A stretch of 50,384 nt of DNA. Source: QAMX01 sp964515055. GTDB lineage: Bacteria; Bacillota; Clostridia; Oscillospirales; QAMX01. Each line of letters begins with the position of its first letter. Position 1 is the first letter of the stretch. The stretch is taken from contig CAZEUG010000014.1 in the NCBI GenBank assembly GCA_964515055.1, positions 1 through 50,384 on the forward strand, in the 5' to 3' direction. The notes beneath the pieces were generated by a model. It saw only the letters and a list, made by a program, of their open reading frames with translations, had not been told where the DNA came from and did no database searches. Shown one piece after another: positions 1 to 8,999 of the stretch. A program made the translations under genes and the position numbers.

Positions 1-234
1 TGGGCGATGAAAGGGAGAGGAATGCCACAGACAGCAGCAATCCCACGTCCCTCTTGCACAAAGGAGGCTTTGGGTGGTTGTCTGAAAGTCGGCCTTTGTT
101 TTGATGCCGTCTGTGTAGGTTGGATCGCACGACTGCTGCGGATGGAGCGCAAGCTGATACGCAAAATCGCCGTATCGTTGGACATCCTCCATCGTCGCCT
201 GAAGCAGCACGAAATCCCCTCTTTTCCCAATCAA
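1..234 (-). CDS. Possible partial coding region, product not recognised
   Basis: A minus-strand frame stays open from just after the stop of the neighbouring membrane protein gene to the left window edge. From about position 230 down to about 100 its translation looks protein-like (it begins near IGKRGDF and includes ALHPQQS and DGIKTKADF). Below about 100 it becomes Cys-rich and unconvincing, where the DNA resembles a repeat element. No in-frame ATG precedes the protein-like part; the best start is TTG at 234, with only a weak GGCGGA ahead of it. It could be the 5' part of a gene continuing off the window, or a remnant broken by the repeat. I cannot assign a family. Confidence 0.25.
   Translation of the reverse strand, partial: MIGKRGDFVLLQATMEDVQRYGDFAYQLALHPQQSCDPTYTDGIKTKADFQTTTQSLLCARGTWDCCCLWHSSPFHRP
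31..105. repeat. Candidate interspersed repeat fragment
   Basis: The stretch around CCTCTTGCACAAAGGAGGC and TTTGGGTGGTTGTC looks, from memory, like a degenerate copy of a short non-coding repeat scattered through several Oscillospirales genomes. Only one copy is present in this window, so the sequence alone cannot prove repetition. Confidence 0.25.
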
Positions 235-261
235 TTTCTGTGCATCCGCCGCACGCAGGCG

Positions 262-804
262 TCAGGCGTTGTCCCCGTCCTCCCCGGACGACCGATGTCG
301 GATGCAGCGGCTTTGCAGCAGGCGAACCAGCCCGACCACCGCCGTGATGACGGCAATCGCCGCCAGGACACCGAAGCGCCACCAGTCAAATGCCTGGCCG
401 ATGGCCAGCGGAATCAGACCGCCCAGCAGCGCCGCGACAAGAATAACGGCGGAAAAGCCGAGATACCGTTTGCCCTGAGCGGCGGCGGCGGCGCGGCGAC
501 CGATGGCCTCCGCTTCCTCCGGCGAGCATCCTTCGCATTCGGCCCGAAGTGCCGGAACTGCCATTTCCGGGTGCTTGAACGCGATGCGGTACAGGCCGCC
601 GCGCTTTTCATGCTTCACTCGCAGGCAGCAGGCCTCCTGTCCGTCTTCACCCGTTTCGAGGTGCAGGCCGGTGACATCGGTCAGGCGGACACGCAGCCGC
701 TGCTTCACTTCCTTTGGTGTGATGATGAGCATCCCGCGCTCCGTTTCCACGCGTGCGCGAAAGCAGGTGCCGTCCGGGCAGTGAACCTCCGCCAGATCTC
801 TCAT
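262..804 (-). CDS. Small membrane protein of unknown function
   Basis: The protein has 180 residues with a soluble N-terminal part (about 1-112) and two hydrophobic helices (about 114-136 and 141-163), then a short basic, hydrophilic tail. I do not recognise a named domain. The open frame extends upstream to 891, but the ATG at 804 (MRDLAEVH) is chosen because GAGGAGG lies about 7 bases before it and because the upstream residues look like translated spacer. The gene diverges from spoIVB across a 216-bp spacer. A possible minus-strand promoter in that spacer is TGGAAA, 17 bases, TATACA. The soluble-plus-two-helix layout would suit a small membrane-anchored cytoplasmic protein, but no role can be inferred. 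Confidence 0.65.
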   Translation of the reverse strand: MRDLAEVHCPDGTCFRARVETERGMLIITPKEVKQRLRVRLTDVTGLHLETGEDGQEACCLRVKHEKRGGLYRIAFKHPEMAVPALRAECEGCSPEEAEAIGRRAAAAAQGKRYLGFSAVILVAALLGGLIPLAIGQAFDWWRFGVLAAIAVITAVVGLVRLLQSRCIRHRSSGEDGDNA

Positions 805-1020
805 CTCTGTGCCTCCTCTGTTTGTATAAAAGTTGTTGTATAATTCAAAATTGGCAATTTTTCCACATTTTTCCGGTGGAAACTGTGCCAAAAGGTTTTG
901 TCGTTTGAGTTTGCTTGAAACGTGCTGTTGCAGCGCATACTGATTTCGTGCGATTCCGTTCGCACAGAATTTTCAAAAAATCGAGGCACAATTGCCCATT
1001 TCATGAAAGGAGGGATAGCC

Positions 1021-2115
1021 ATGTCATCCAGCAAACGAACGCGGCTGCACCGGATGGCGGGCGCATTGTTCGCCGCGGTGCTGGCGCTGACCGTTGTGAC
1101 CACTCCGGCAGCATGGGCCATCGAATCGGTTCCCGCAATGGGAAGCCGTCTGGAGGCGCAGTCACTGGTTCCGATTGGACGGACAGCCGGCATCAAGATG
1201 TATGCCGGCGGCGTCATTGTGACGGAACTGTCCGATGTGCAGACATCGTCCGGCACCGTATGTCCGGCCAAAGCGGCGGGGCTGCAGCCCGGCGATCTCA
1301 TCACGCGGGTGGACGGGGTGACGGTAACGACGGCGGACGGGCTGGTCAACGCGATCAACGCGAAGCTCGAAGCCGTTGAGCTGACGGTAAAGCGCGGCAC
1401 GCAGCAGCGAACCTGTCGGCTGACGCCGGCGGTGGAGTCCGGCAGCGGCCGGCGAAAAATTGGCGCCTTTGTCCGGGACAGTCTGGCGGGAATTGGAACC
1501 ATCACGTTCTATGACCCGGAATCCGGGGTATTCGGCGCGCTGGGACACGGCATCAGCGAAGGCGAAACCGGGATTTTGATGCCGCTGGCGTCCGGGTCGC
1601 TGATTGCATCCACTGTCACCGGGGTTCAGCGCGGCGAACGCGGGACGCCGGGGTCGCTGATCGGCAGCTTTGACCTGTCATCGGATGCCGGAACGCTGCA
1701 CGGAAATCTCGATACCGGCCTGTTCGGCGTCCTCCGAAAGGAGGAGCTGTATCCGGAGCTGCTGTCCGCTGCGCCAATTCCGGTTGGAACAGCCGCAGAG
1801 GTGCAGCCGGGTGCGGCGGTGATTCTGGCCAACGTATCGGGCGACCAGGTTCAGGCGTATGACATTGAGATCGTCCGTATTCTGAGCCGGGACAGTGCAA
1901 CCAAAAACCTGTATCTGCGCGTGACCGATCCGGCGCTGCTCGATGCAACCGGCGGCATCGTGCAGGGCATGAGCGGCAGCCCCATTTTGCAGAACGGCAA
2001 GCTGATCGGCGCCGTGACGCACGTACTCGTCAGCGATCCGACCTGCGGGTATGGGATTCTGATTGAAAAAATGCTGAACTCGGCGGGCAGCGACGCGTTC
2101 AGCAGCGCAGCATAA
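1021..2115 (+). CDS. spoIVB: SpoIVB family serine peptidase (MEROPS S55)
   Basis: In Bacillus this forespore-made protease is secreted into the space between the two spore membranes and triggers processing of pro-sigma-K. The 364-residue product shows an N-terminal membrane/signal helix (about 10-33), a PDZ domain (about 55-125, including AGLQPGDLITRVDG) and the S55 peptidase domain. The catalytic pair is visible: His176 in GALGHGIS and Ser318 in QGMSGSPIL. The ATG at 1021 has an ideal AAGGAGGG site 6-7 bases upstream; an in-frame codon at 922 would add residues with no signal-peptide character. A CATACTG heptamer at 936-942 faintly resembles a forespore sigma -10 element. No spo0A or recN gene, frequent neighbours elsewhere, lies in the window. 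The gene implies a spore-forming organism or recent descent from one. Confidence 0.93.
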   Translation: MSSSKRTRLHRMAGALFAAVLALTVVTTPAAWAIESVPAMGSRLEAQSLVPIGRTAGIKMYAGGVIVTELSDVQTSSGTVCPAKAAGLQPGDLITRVDGVTVTTADGLVNAINAKLEAVELTVKRGTQQRTCRLTPAVESGSGRRKIGAFVRDSLAGIGTITFYDPESGVFGALGHGISEGETGILMPLASGSLIASTVTGVQRGERGTPGSLIGSFDLSSDAGTLHGNLDTGLFGVLRKEELYPELLSAAPIPVGTAAEVQPGAAVILANVSGDQVQAYDIEIVRILSRDSATKNLYLRVTDPALLDATGGIVQGMSGSPILQNGKLIGAVTHVLVSDPTCGYGILIEKMLNSAGSDAFSSAA

Positions 2116-2119
2116 GCAG

Positions 2120-2162
2120 ACAGCCTCGCACGGGAACAGGACGTTCCATGCGAGGCTGTTTC
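2120..2162 (+). terminator. Terminator-like hairpin after spoIVB
   Basis: A perfect 11-bp stem (ACAGCCTCGCA at 2120-2130 with TGCGAGGCTGT at 2149-2159) starts five bases after the spoIVB stop. The T-run is short (TTT), so termination strength is uncertain. Confidence 0.65.
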
Positions 2163-2232
2163 CCAGTTTGATTCCAAAAAGCATCCGGAGTGACTCGGCC
2201 TGCCCCGCATCCGTGTGGTTCGGTTTTGCGGG

Positions 2233-2712
2233 TCATTCGAGCGGCAGCTCCAGAATCCGGCGCTGAACCCGCAGACCGCACTGTTCATAGAACGCGGCGG
2301 CGTTCTCGTTGAACGCCCAGACATTCAGCTCCAGCCGGGCGCAATCGGTACGTCGGGCAAATGCTGCAGCGTGCTCCAAAAGGGCACGTCCGACACCGCT
2401 GCTGCGGCATTCCGGGCAGACGAACAGATCGTCCACCCACAGGGTTCGGCAGGGACGCACCGGCGGATGCGGCTTCCGGTCGTTGAGCTGGCAAAACAGA
2501 TACCCCGCGCAGCGACGTTCATCCGTATCGGCGATAAAAATCCTTGCATTCGGGTCAGCTGCAAGCGCTTCCAGATCGTCGCGGTTGTATTTCGCACCGG
2601 AAGCCTGAAACAGATCCGGCCGTCCGGCACTGTGCAGTGCGGCGATGGCGCTCAGCATATCAAGCACCGCGTCGCTGTCCTCCGGAGCAAACAGGCGAAT
2701 CTCAATCGACAC
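2233..2712 (-). CDS. GNAT family N-acetyltransferase
   Basis: The 159-residue protein fits a single GNAT domain. The acetyl-CoA pyrophosphate-binding motif A is visible as RSSGVGRALLEHA (about 102-114), preceded by the typical beta-4 segment LWVDDLFVCPECR and followed by LELNVWAFNENAAAFYEQCG, the usual motif B region. The substrate is unknown. The start is GTG at 2712, supported by GGAGG nine bases upstream; this places the first 11 bases inside the end of the DUF2812 gene, so the pair is probably translationally coupled. Confidence 0.88.
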   Translation of the reverse strand: MSIEIRLFAPEDSDAVLDMLSAIAALHSAGRPDLFQASGAKYNRDDLEALAADPNARIFIADTDERRCAGYLFCQLNDRKPHPPVRPCRTLWVDDLFVCPECRSSGVGRALLEHAAAFARRTDCARLELNVWAFNENAAAFYEQCGLRVQRRILELPLE

Positions 2713-3325
2713 GGGCGGGTTCCTCCATTTCCAGCGATTTCAAACGGCTGCGCAGACGGAAAATGCCGCGCAGAACATAGGTGATGCTGACGGCGCCGAG
2801 CAGCAGCCCCAGCAGGTAGACCCAGCCACCGGTGGACGATTCAAACAGCTCTGACACATAGAAGCCGCCCTCACCGAGGAACAGGAACACGTACAGCAGG
2901 CAATAGAGCGTCCCCGGAATGTTCAGCAGTCCGGCCGTTGTCAGGTTGCTCTGCACGGTACGGAGGCAGCGCTCTTCCACCGGGCGGCCACAGGCGGGAT
3001 GCACCAACGGCTGATCGGCGGTGGTGCAGAAATACCGTTTTTTGCCGAATTTTCCAAGATAGTCCCAGCCGCTGTTGCAGATTTCGGCCAGCTGCTCCGG
3101 GACATCCGCTTCGCCGTCGATGTATTCGACTGCATAGCGCATGGCGGGCTGCGGCGTGATTTTCCGGAACCGATAGAGACAGGCACCGACCACCGCATAC
3201 AGCTGCCAGCCACGTGCGGCGCGTTTTTCGAGCCAGCGCTCCTCCTGCTTCTGCGACCAGCAGGCAAAATTTCGAATACAGTCGGCATACTCAGAGGAGG
3301 CTACGCGTTTCTTCCTGCCATTCAT
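2702..3325 (-). CDS. DUF2812 domain-containing membrane protein
   Basis: The N-terminal half matches the DUF2812 pattern as I know it: a stretch around WSQKQEERWLEKRAARGWQL, then a Tyr/Phe-rich section with YAVEYIDGEAD and CNSGWDYLGKFGKKRYF. Two membrane helices follow (about 132-155 and 165-188). The family is uncharacterised and often sits beside PadR-type regulators, which are absent here. Start candidates are TTG 3346, ATG 3337 and ATG 3325. The last is used because an AAGGA lies 11 bases upstream, while ATG 3337 has no spacing from it; this is uncertain by up to seven residues. The gene overlaps the downstream acetyltransferase and has its own promoter. Confidence 0.8.
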   Translation of the reverse strand: MNGRKKRVASSEYADCIRNFACWSQKQEERWLEKRAARGWQLYAVVGACLYRFRKITPQPAMRYAVEYIDGEADVPEQLAEICNSGWDYLGKFGKKRYFCTTADQPLVHPACGRPVEERCLRTVQSNLTTAGLLNIPGTLYCLLYVFLFLGEGGFYVSELFESSTGGWVYLLGLLLGAVSITYVLRGIFRLRSRLKSLEMEEPARVD

Positions 3326-3383
3326 TTCCGGGATCATCCTTTTCAAGCAACATTTCAGCCGGCTATTTCCGGCGATGCACTCT

Positions 3384-3411
3384 ATTATAGAGATTTTTCG
3401 CGGAAAGTCAA
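3384..3411 (-). promoter_or_regulatory. Sigma-A promoter for the DUF2812-GNAT pair
   Basis: On the minus strand TTGACT (3411-3406) is followed, after 16 bases, by a perfect TATAAT (3389-3384). Confidence 0.75.
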
Positions 3412-3466
3412 TGGGAAAAGTGTAAATTATTCTGACAAACAGCTCGTTTTCCGCAGTTTTCTCTGA

Positions 3467-6400
3467 TTACAGGTCAAACAGAGAAAACTGGCTGCTGGTC
3501 GGAATGTCGCCGAACGCACCGGCCATGCGGAGCGCATCCGCGATGGACTGGGAGCTGCGGCGGCAGCGCGCCGAGAAATCCTCAATCGAGGAAAACGGCC
3601 CCTTCGTCCGCTCCTCTGCGATTTCCGCTGCGGCGATATCGCCGAGGCCGGGGATGGCGCGGAACGGCAGCCGCAGGGCGTTCTGGTCATGATAGACCTT
3701 GAAATACGACGGCTCCGAGTCATAGATATCGACCGGCAGGAAGTGGAAGCCGCGCAGATAGTATTCGTGTGCGATTTCCAGCGTGCGGCGCAGTTCCTTG
3801 TCGTTCTGCGTCATTTTACCGGACGGAATCTGATTGATTTCCGCGAGCTTGCGGAGGACGGCTTCATCGCCGCCGATCATGGATTCGTTGTCCAGCGCGA
3901 CCGCCTTGATTGAGAAGAACGAGCCATAGTAGGCGAGCGGATGATAGACCTTGTACCAGGCAATTCGAATGGCCATCAGGACATAGGCCGTTGCGTGCGC
4001 CTTGGGGAACATATAGCTGATTTTGTTACAGGAATCGAGGTACCACTGCGGAACGCCGTGCTCCAGCATGGCCTGCTCCCACTCCGCCGTCAGCTTTTTG
4101 CCGTCCGGCAGGCGCTTCGGCTTTCGAACCTTTTCCATGATGGTAAAGGAGAGCTTCGGCTCCATGCCGACGCTGATCAGATAGTTCATGATATCGTCGC
4201 GGCAGCAGATGCAGTCGGAAAGCGACATCCCCATTTCCTTGATCAGCACCTCCGCATTGCCCAGCCAGACGTCTGTCCCGTGGGAAATACCGGAAATTCG
4301 AATCAGGTCGGCGATAGAATGCGGCTGTGCGTCATCGAGCATGGCGCGCACAAAGCTCGTCCCGAATTCCGGGATGCCGAGAGCGCCGTTTTTGCCGGTG
4401 ATTTCGTCGCCCTGAATATGGAGCGGCGCGTTGGTGGTGAACAGATCGAGCACCTGCCGGTCGTCGAGCGGAACGTCCGTAAACGGTACGCCGGAGTTGT
4501 CTTCGAGATAGCGCAGAACGGTCGGGTCATCCTTGCCCAGGAGGTCGAATTTCAGCAGGTTCGTGTCGATCGAGTGGTAGTCCACGTGCGTGATGATGGT
4601 ATCCGCATCCGTTTTGTCGGCGGGGTGGCAGACGGGGCAGAATTCGTAGATTTCCTTGCCCTTCGGCACGACAATCAGACCACCCGGATGCTGACCGGTG
4701 GTGCGTTTGACGCCGACACAGCCGGCAGCGATGCGCGATTCATCCGTCTTGGAGAAGCGCTTGCCGGTCTTTTCCTCGTAGCTTTTGACGTAGCCATACG
4801 CTGTGGCCTGTGCAACGGTGGAGATGGTACCGGCGCGGAACACATTGGCCTCACCGAACAGCTCAATCGTGTGCTGGTGGGCGCGTGCCTGATATTCACT
4901 GGAAAAGTTCAGGTCGATATCCGGGTCCTTGTCGCCGTCAAAGCCGAGGAACGTCGCAAAGGGGATGTCGTAGCCGTCCTTGACCATGCGCGTGCCGCAG
5001 TTCGGGCAGTCCTTTTCCGGCATATCCGGGCCGCAGTCGCACTCCGGATGGAATTCGGAATAGCAGCAGTTCGGACAGCGATAGTGCGGGGGCAGCGCGT
5101 TGACCTCTGTAATGCCGGAGAAAAACGCGACGATGCTGGAGCCGACCGAGCCACGCGAGCCGACGACGTAGCCGTTTTCCTCGCTGCGGGCGATCAGCTT
5201 CTGCGCGAACATATACATGACGTCAAAGCCGTGACCGATGATGGCGTCCAGCTCCTTCTGTACGAGCGTCTGCACGACCTCCGGCAGCGGGTCGCCGTAC
5301 ATTTTGTGGGCGCGTGTCCAGGTCAGGTTGCGGAGCTCCTCCGCCGAGCCGGGCAGCTCCGGCGGGAACAGCCCGTCCGGGAACGGCTTGACCGTCTCAC
5401 ACCAGTCAGCCACCAGATTCGTATTTTCCACGACGACCTCATACGCCTTTTTGGGGCCGAGGTAGTCGAATTCTGCCAGCATTTCCTCTGTTGTCCGCAG
5501 ATAGAGCGGCGCCTGGTCATCGGCATCGGAAAAGCCCTCGTTGGTCATGATCACGGCGCGGTAGATGGAATCGTCCATGTCGAGGAAGTGGACGTCGCCG
5601 GTCGCGACGACGGGGATGTGCAGCTCATCGCCGAGCTTGACGATGGTACGGTTGAAGCGAATCAAATCCTCATGGGTATAGCGCACCGTCTCCGTTTTGG
5701 ATTTTCTATACCCGCTCTTTGTCAGAAATTCATTGTTGCCGAGCGGCTGAATTTCGAGGAAATCGTAGTATTTTGCAATCTTTTTCAATTCCTGATGCGA
5801 TTTGCCGTCCAGCATGGCGCGGAACAGCTCACCGGCTTCGCAGGCGCTGCCAACGATCAGCCCTTCGCGGTATTTGTCCAGCTCGTGGCGAGGAATGATC
5901 GGCTGCTTGCGCCGGTTCATGTACTTCAGGTGGCCATAGGAGACCAGTCGGTAGAGGTTGACGAGACCGGTGCGATTTTTGGCAATCAGGATGATGTGTC
6001 GAACCGGCAACGTGCTCAGCCCCGCGCCGCCGTAGACGTTGGTGCGGCGGAGGTCGGACATTCGCTCATTGATTTCGCTGACGCGTGCAACGCCCATATC
6101 CTTCATGCGGTGGAGAAATTCGATGAAAATCTGCGCCAGAACACGCGTATCCTCCGAGGCGCTATGATGCCGGAAGTCCGGCAGCTTGAGCCCCTCCGCC
6201 ACGACATTCAGCTTGTGGCGCGGCAGCTCCGGCATCAGGGTGCGCGAAAGCTCCAGTGTATCGATGAAGGTCATGTCCCACGGGCAGCCGTCATCAGCAG
6301 CCACCTTTTCGACGAAGGAGGTATCGAATTGCGCGTTGTGCGCAACGACAATCCGGTCGCCGCAGAATGCGCGGAATGCGCGGACGCCCTCGGCGGGGCT

Positions 6401-7873
6401 GACGGCATTGGCCACGGTATCGTCTGAGATGCCCGTCAGCTCTGTGATGAAGGCCGGAATGGGGCGGCCGGGGTTCGTATAGGTCTGGAACGTGTCGCAG
6501 ATTTCGCCGTTTCGGACGAGCACGGCGGCAATCTCCGTGATGGCGTCCTGATTCGGGTTCGTGCCGGTCGATTCGATGTCAAAGCAGATGAATTCGCCGT
6601 CCAGCGCTTCATCGGCGGAGCCGCGGACGCAGCAGATGTCCTGCATATCGTTGACGAAGTAGCCCTCCATTCCGTACAGCACCTTGATGCCCTTGGCGGT
6701 ATGCAGTGCCTCCGGGTAGCCCTGTGTGACGCCGTGATCGGTGACGGCGATGGCAGTGTGCCCCCAGGCCATGGCGCGGGCGATCAGGTCATGTGCGGAG
6801 GAGACGCCGTCCATGCGGCTCATGTTGGTGTGCATATGCAGCTCCACCCGCTTTTTCTCCGCATTGTCCGGCCGGATTTTCTTCTTCGCCAGATAAAGGT
6901 CGATGGGCTTCATGGTATAGTCTTCGTAGAAGCGGTCGTATTCCATTTCACCGCGCACACGCAGGTACGTCTTGCCGGGGTCGATATTCTGGAGCAGCAG
7001 CTCCGCATCCTGCTTCGGCAGAATGCGTTTGACGCGCACGGAGCCTTTTTTGTCCGTGATATCCATGTTGATGACGACGGAGCGCCCCTCCTGAATTTCA
7101 CGCGTATCGAGTGCAAAGACCAGCCCCTCAATGGCGATTCGCCCGGTCTGGTTCGGCAGTTCGCTGATCGGGATGCTGGCTTCTCCGAACGGCTGGCCGA
7201 TCAGGATGTCCTCCTCAGGGATATCCGTCGGTGCGGGCGGGCGCGGCGTCCGGTGCTGCGGGCGGTCGCGCTTCGGCGCGGGGCGGGGTGCTGCTTCCTG
7301 CTTGGGTGGTGGCGGCGCGGCGGGCGTTTTGCTCGCTTCCTCAGCCAGCAGGCGGGCTTCATAGTCATGCAGCGCTTCGGCGGCCGTGGTCTGATCAGCA
7401 GCTGAGGTGCAGATGACCTCCCGGCAGACGCCGAACCGCTCGTTGATTTTCCGCTTCAGCGCATCGATGCAGCCGAGGGAGGAGAGAAAGACCTCGGCGC
7501 CGCCCTCGGCAATCAGTGTAATCCGGCCATTGGCCTCCGTGACACCGCAGCGACTCAGCGCATGGGCGCAGGCCGGGGCATCCGCTGCCAGCTCGTCCAT
7601 CAGCTCATGCAGCGCCTCCATGGAAAAGGCTTCAGCCGGGTAGACCGGTGTGATGACGACCGAACACCCGCCATAGGCCCGTGCAATCCCTTCCGACAGC
7701 TGATGGCGGGTTTCCGCATCGCAGTAGGAATCGAACCGGATGGTGAGCGCGATCTGTTTTTTCTCACGATACAGCACCAGCCGCTCAATCTGAGCGGCTT
7801 CTGTGGTCGCCCGCAGTGATGGCGTTTCCGGGGTATAGCGCGGCAGGGCGAGATGAAATGGTTTCGCTGGCAT
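3467..7873 (-). CDS. polC: DNA polymerase III alpha subunit, PolC type
   Basis: This is the replicative polymerase of low-GC Gram-positives, carrying its own 3'-5' proofreading exonuclease. The 1468 residues show the full PolC order: N-terminal domain, a Pro/Ala-rich linker (about 181-220), OB fold (about 240-330), PHP domain starting at ELHMHTNMSRMDG (about 344), a DnaQ-like exonuclease inserted into it (about 425-590; FDIEST with Asp432 and Glu434), the rest of PHP, a Cys cluster (about 933-959), and the polymerase palm with catalytic aspartates in PDIDLNF (984-990). Length is normal for the family. The ATG at 7873 follows AAAGGAG. It is the last gene of the pyrH-to-polC operon, 21 bases after ispG. 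No clear terminator hairpin follows. Confidence 0.97.
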   Translation of the reverse strand: MPAKPFHLALPRYTPETPSLRATTEAAQIERLVLYREKKQIALTIRFDSYCDAETRHQLSEGIARAYGGCSVVITPVYPAEAFSMEALHELMDELAADAPACAHALSRCGVTEANGRITLIAEGGAEVFLSSLGCIDALKRKINERFGVCREVICTSAADQTTAAEALHDYEARLLAEEASKTPAAPPPPKQEAAPRPAPKRDRPQHRTPRPPAPTDIPEEDILIGQPFGEASIPISELPNQTGRIAIEGLVFALDTREIQEGRSVVINMDITDKKGSVRVKRILPKQDAELLLQNIDPGKTYLRVRGEMEYDRFYEDYTMKPIDLYLAKKKIRPDNAEKKRVELHMHTNMSRMDGVSSAHDLIARAMAWGHTAIAVTDHGVTQGYPEALHTAKGIKVLYGMEGYFVNDMQDICCVRGSADEALDGEFICFDIESTGTNPNQDAITEIAAVLVRNGEICDTFQTYTNPGRPIPAFITELTGISDDTVANAVSPAEGVRAFRAFCGDRIVVAHNAQFDTSFVEKVAADDGCPWDMTFIDTLELSRTLMPELPRHKLNVVAEGLKLPDFRHHSASEDTRVLAQIFIEFLHRMKDMGVARVSEINERMSDLRRTNVYGGAGLSTLPVRHIILIAKNRTGLVNLYRLVSYGHLKYMNRRKQPIIPRHELDKYREGLIVGSACEAGELFRAMLDGKSHQELKKIAKYYDFLEIQPLGNNEFLTKSGYRKSKTETVRYTHEDLIRFNRTIVKLGDELHIPVVATGDVHFLDMDDSIYRAVIMTNEGFSDADDQAPLYLRTTEEMLAEFDYLGPKKAYEVVVENTNLVADWCETVKPFPDGLFPPELPGSAEELRNLTWTRAHKMYGDPLPEVVQTLVQKELDAIIGHGFDVMYMFAQKLIARSEENGYVVGSRGSVGSSIVAFFSGITEVNALPPHYRCPNCCYSEFHPECDCGPDMPEKDCPNCGTRMVKDGYDIPFATFLGFDGDKDPDIDLNFSSEYQARAHQHTIELFGEANVFRAGTISTVAQATAYGYVKSYEEKTGKRFSKTDESRIAAGCVGVKRTTGQHPGGLIVVPKGKEIYEFCPVCHPADKTDADTIITHVDYHSIDTNLLKFDLLGKDDPTVLRYLEDNSGVPFTDVPLDDRQVLDLFTTNAPLHIQGDEITGKNGALGIPEFGTSFVRAMLDDAQPHSIADLIRISGISHGTDVWLGNAEVLIKEMGMSLSDCICCRDDIMNYLISVGMEPKLSFTIMEKVRKPKRLPDGKKLTAEWEQAMLEHGVPQWYLDSCNKISYMFPKAHATAYVLMAIRIAWYKVYHPLAYYGSFFSIKAVALDNESMIGGDEAVLRKLAEINQIPSGKMTQNDKELRRTLEIAHEYYLRGFHFLPVDIYDSEPSYFKVYHDQNALRLPFRAIPGLGDIAAAEIAEERTKGPFSSIEDFSARCRRSSQSIADALRMAGAFGDIPTSSQFSLFDL

Positions 7874-7894
7874 AAAGGCTCCTTTCCGATGCGA

Positions 7895-8959
7895 TCAGGC
7901 GCGGCGGCGCAGCTCTTCTTCGAGGCGTCGGAACGCCTCCTCCGGCGGGAATCGGCCGATGGTCTGCCCGTCCGCAAACAGCAGGAAATCGCCGACGCCG
8001 CCCGCCAGGCCGACATCCGCTTCCCGCGCTTCGCCGGGGCCATTGACGGCGCAGCCCATCACGGCAACGGTCAGCAGCTTTTCGGTCTGAATCGAGTCCA
8101 CCAGCCGTTCCACATCGGCGCAGATGGCTTCCAGATCGACGCAGGTACGGCCACAGGTCGGGCAGGAGACGACGCGGATGCCGCTGGGCAGCCGGTCGGC
8201 GGCGCGGAGAATTTCATATCCGGCACGCGCCTCCTCCAGCGGATCACCGGTCAGTGAGACGCGGAGCGTTTCCCCGACACCCATGGCGAGCAGTCCGCCG
8301 ATTCCGGCGGCGCTTTTCAACAGGCCACGCGTTCCGCGCCCGGCCTCTGTGACGCCGATGTGGAGCGGGTAGGGAAAGCGTTCCGCCGCGAGCAGATTGG
8401 CGCGAATCGTCCGGCCCGCGTCGCTCAGCTTGATTGACAGGCAGATATCGGAAAAATCACACTGCTCGAGCATTGCAATGTGGCGTGCGGCGCTCTCCAC
8501 GGCCGCTTCCGCCGTGACGCCATACTGCTCCACCAGCTGCCGCTCCAGCGAGCCGCTGTTGACGCCGATTCGAATCGGCACGTTGCGCCGGCGGCAGGCA
8601 TCGGCAACGGCGCGGACGCGGTCAGCGCCGCCGATGTTGCCGGGGTTGATGCGGATTTTGTCCGCACCGGCAGCCACCGATTCAATAGCCAGGCGGTAGT
8701 CAAAATGGATGTCCGCGCAGAGCGGGACAGGGGAGGCGGCGCGAATCTCCGCAAATGCGCGGACGGCCTCCTGATTTGGAACGGCGAGGCGCACGAGGTC
8801 GCACCCGGCCTCCGCCAGTGCGCGCACCTGTGCCAGCGTTGCTGCGACGTCGGTCGTTTTGGTGTTCGTCATGGATTGAACGGAAATGCGGGCGCCACCA
8901 CCGATGGCCAGCGTTCCCGCATGAATCTGTTTTGTCTGTCTTTTGGAAAAATCCGTCAT
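7895..8959 (-). CDS. ispG: 4-hydroxy-3-methylbut-2-en-1-yl diphosphate synthase
   Basis: IspG (GcpE) reduces methylerythritol cyclodiphosphate to HMBPP, the penultimate step of the non-mevalonate isoprenoid pathway, using a [4Fe-4S] cluster and reduced ferredoxin or flavodoxin. The 354-residue protein has the TIM-barrel N-terminus (VQSMTNTKTTDV, ADIHFDYRLA, KIRINPGNIG) and the cluster ligands Cys266 and Cys269 (SCPTCGRTC) and Cys303 (MGCAVNGPGE), with the conserved Glu310. The length suits the bacterial two-domain type. It sits between rseP and polC, the position proS takes in Bacillus. With dxr in the same operon it supplies precursors for the undecaprenyl chain made by UppS. Confidence 0.96.
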   Translation of the reverse strand: MTDFSKRQTKQIHAGTLAIGGGARISVQSMTNTKTTDVAATLAQVRALAEAGCDLVRLAVPNQEAVRAFAEIRAASPVPLCADIHFDYRLAIESVAAGADKIRINPGNIGGADRVRAVADACRRRNVPIRIGVNSGSLERQLVEQYGVTAEAAVESAARHIAMLEQCDFSDICLSIKLSDAGRTIRANLLAAERFPYPLHIGVTEAGRGTRGLLKSAAGIGGLLAMGVGETLRVSLTGDPLEEARAGYEILRAADRLPSGIRVVSCPTCGRTCVDLEAICADVERLVDSIQTEKLLTVAVMGCAVNGPGEAREADVGLAGGVGDFLLFADGQTIGRFPPEEAFRRLEEELRRRA

Positions 8960-8999
8960 AATTTCACCGATTTCAAGTTGCTTTCTGTCTGAATTTCAA

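Noticed and set aside
850..880. Possible DnaA box or oriC near 860
   Set aside because: A single TTTTCCACA with one mismatch to the consensus, no cluster and no dnaA gene.
3941..6427. Long plus-strand frame (828 codons) opposite polC
   Set aside because: It is antisense to the conserved PolC domains, and its translation has no family features; GC-rich codon bias leaves such shadow frames open.
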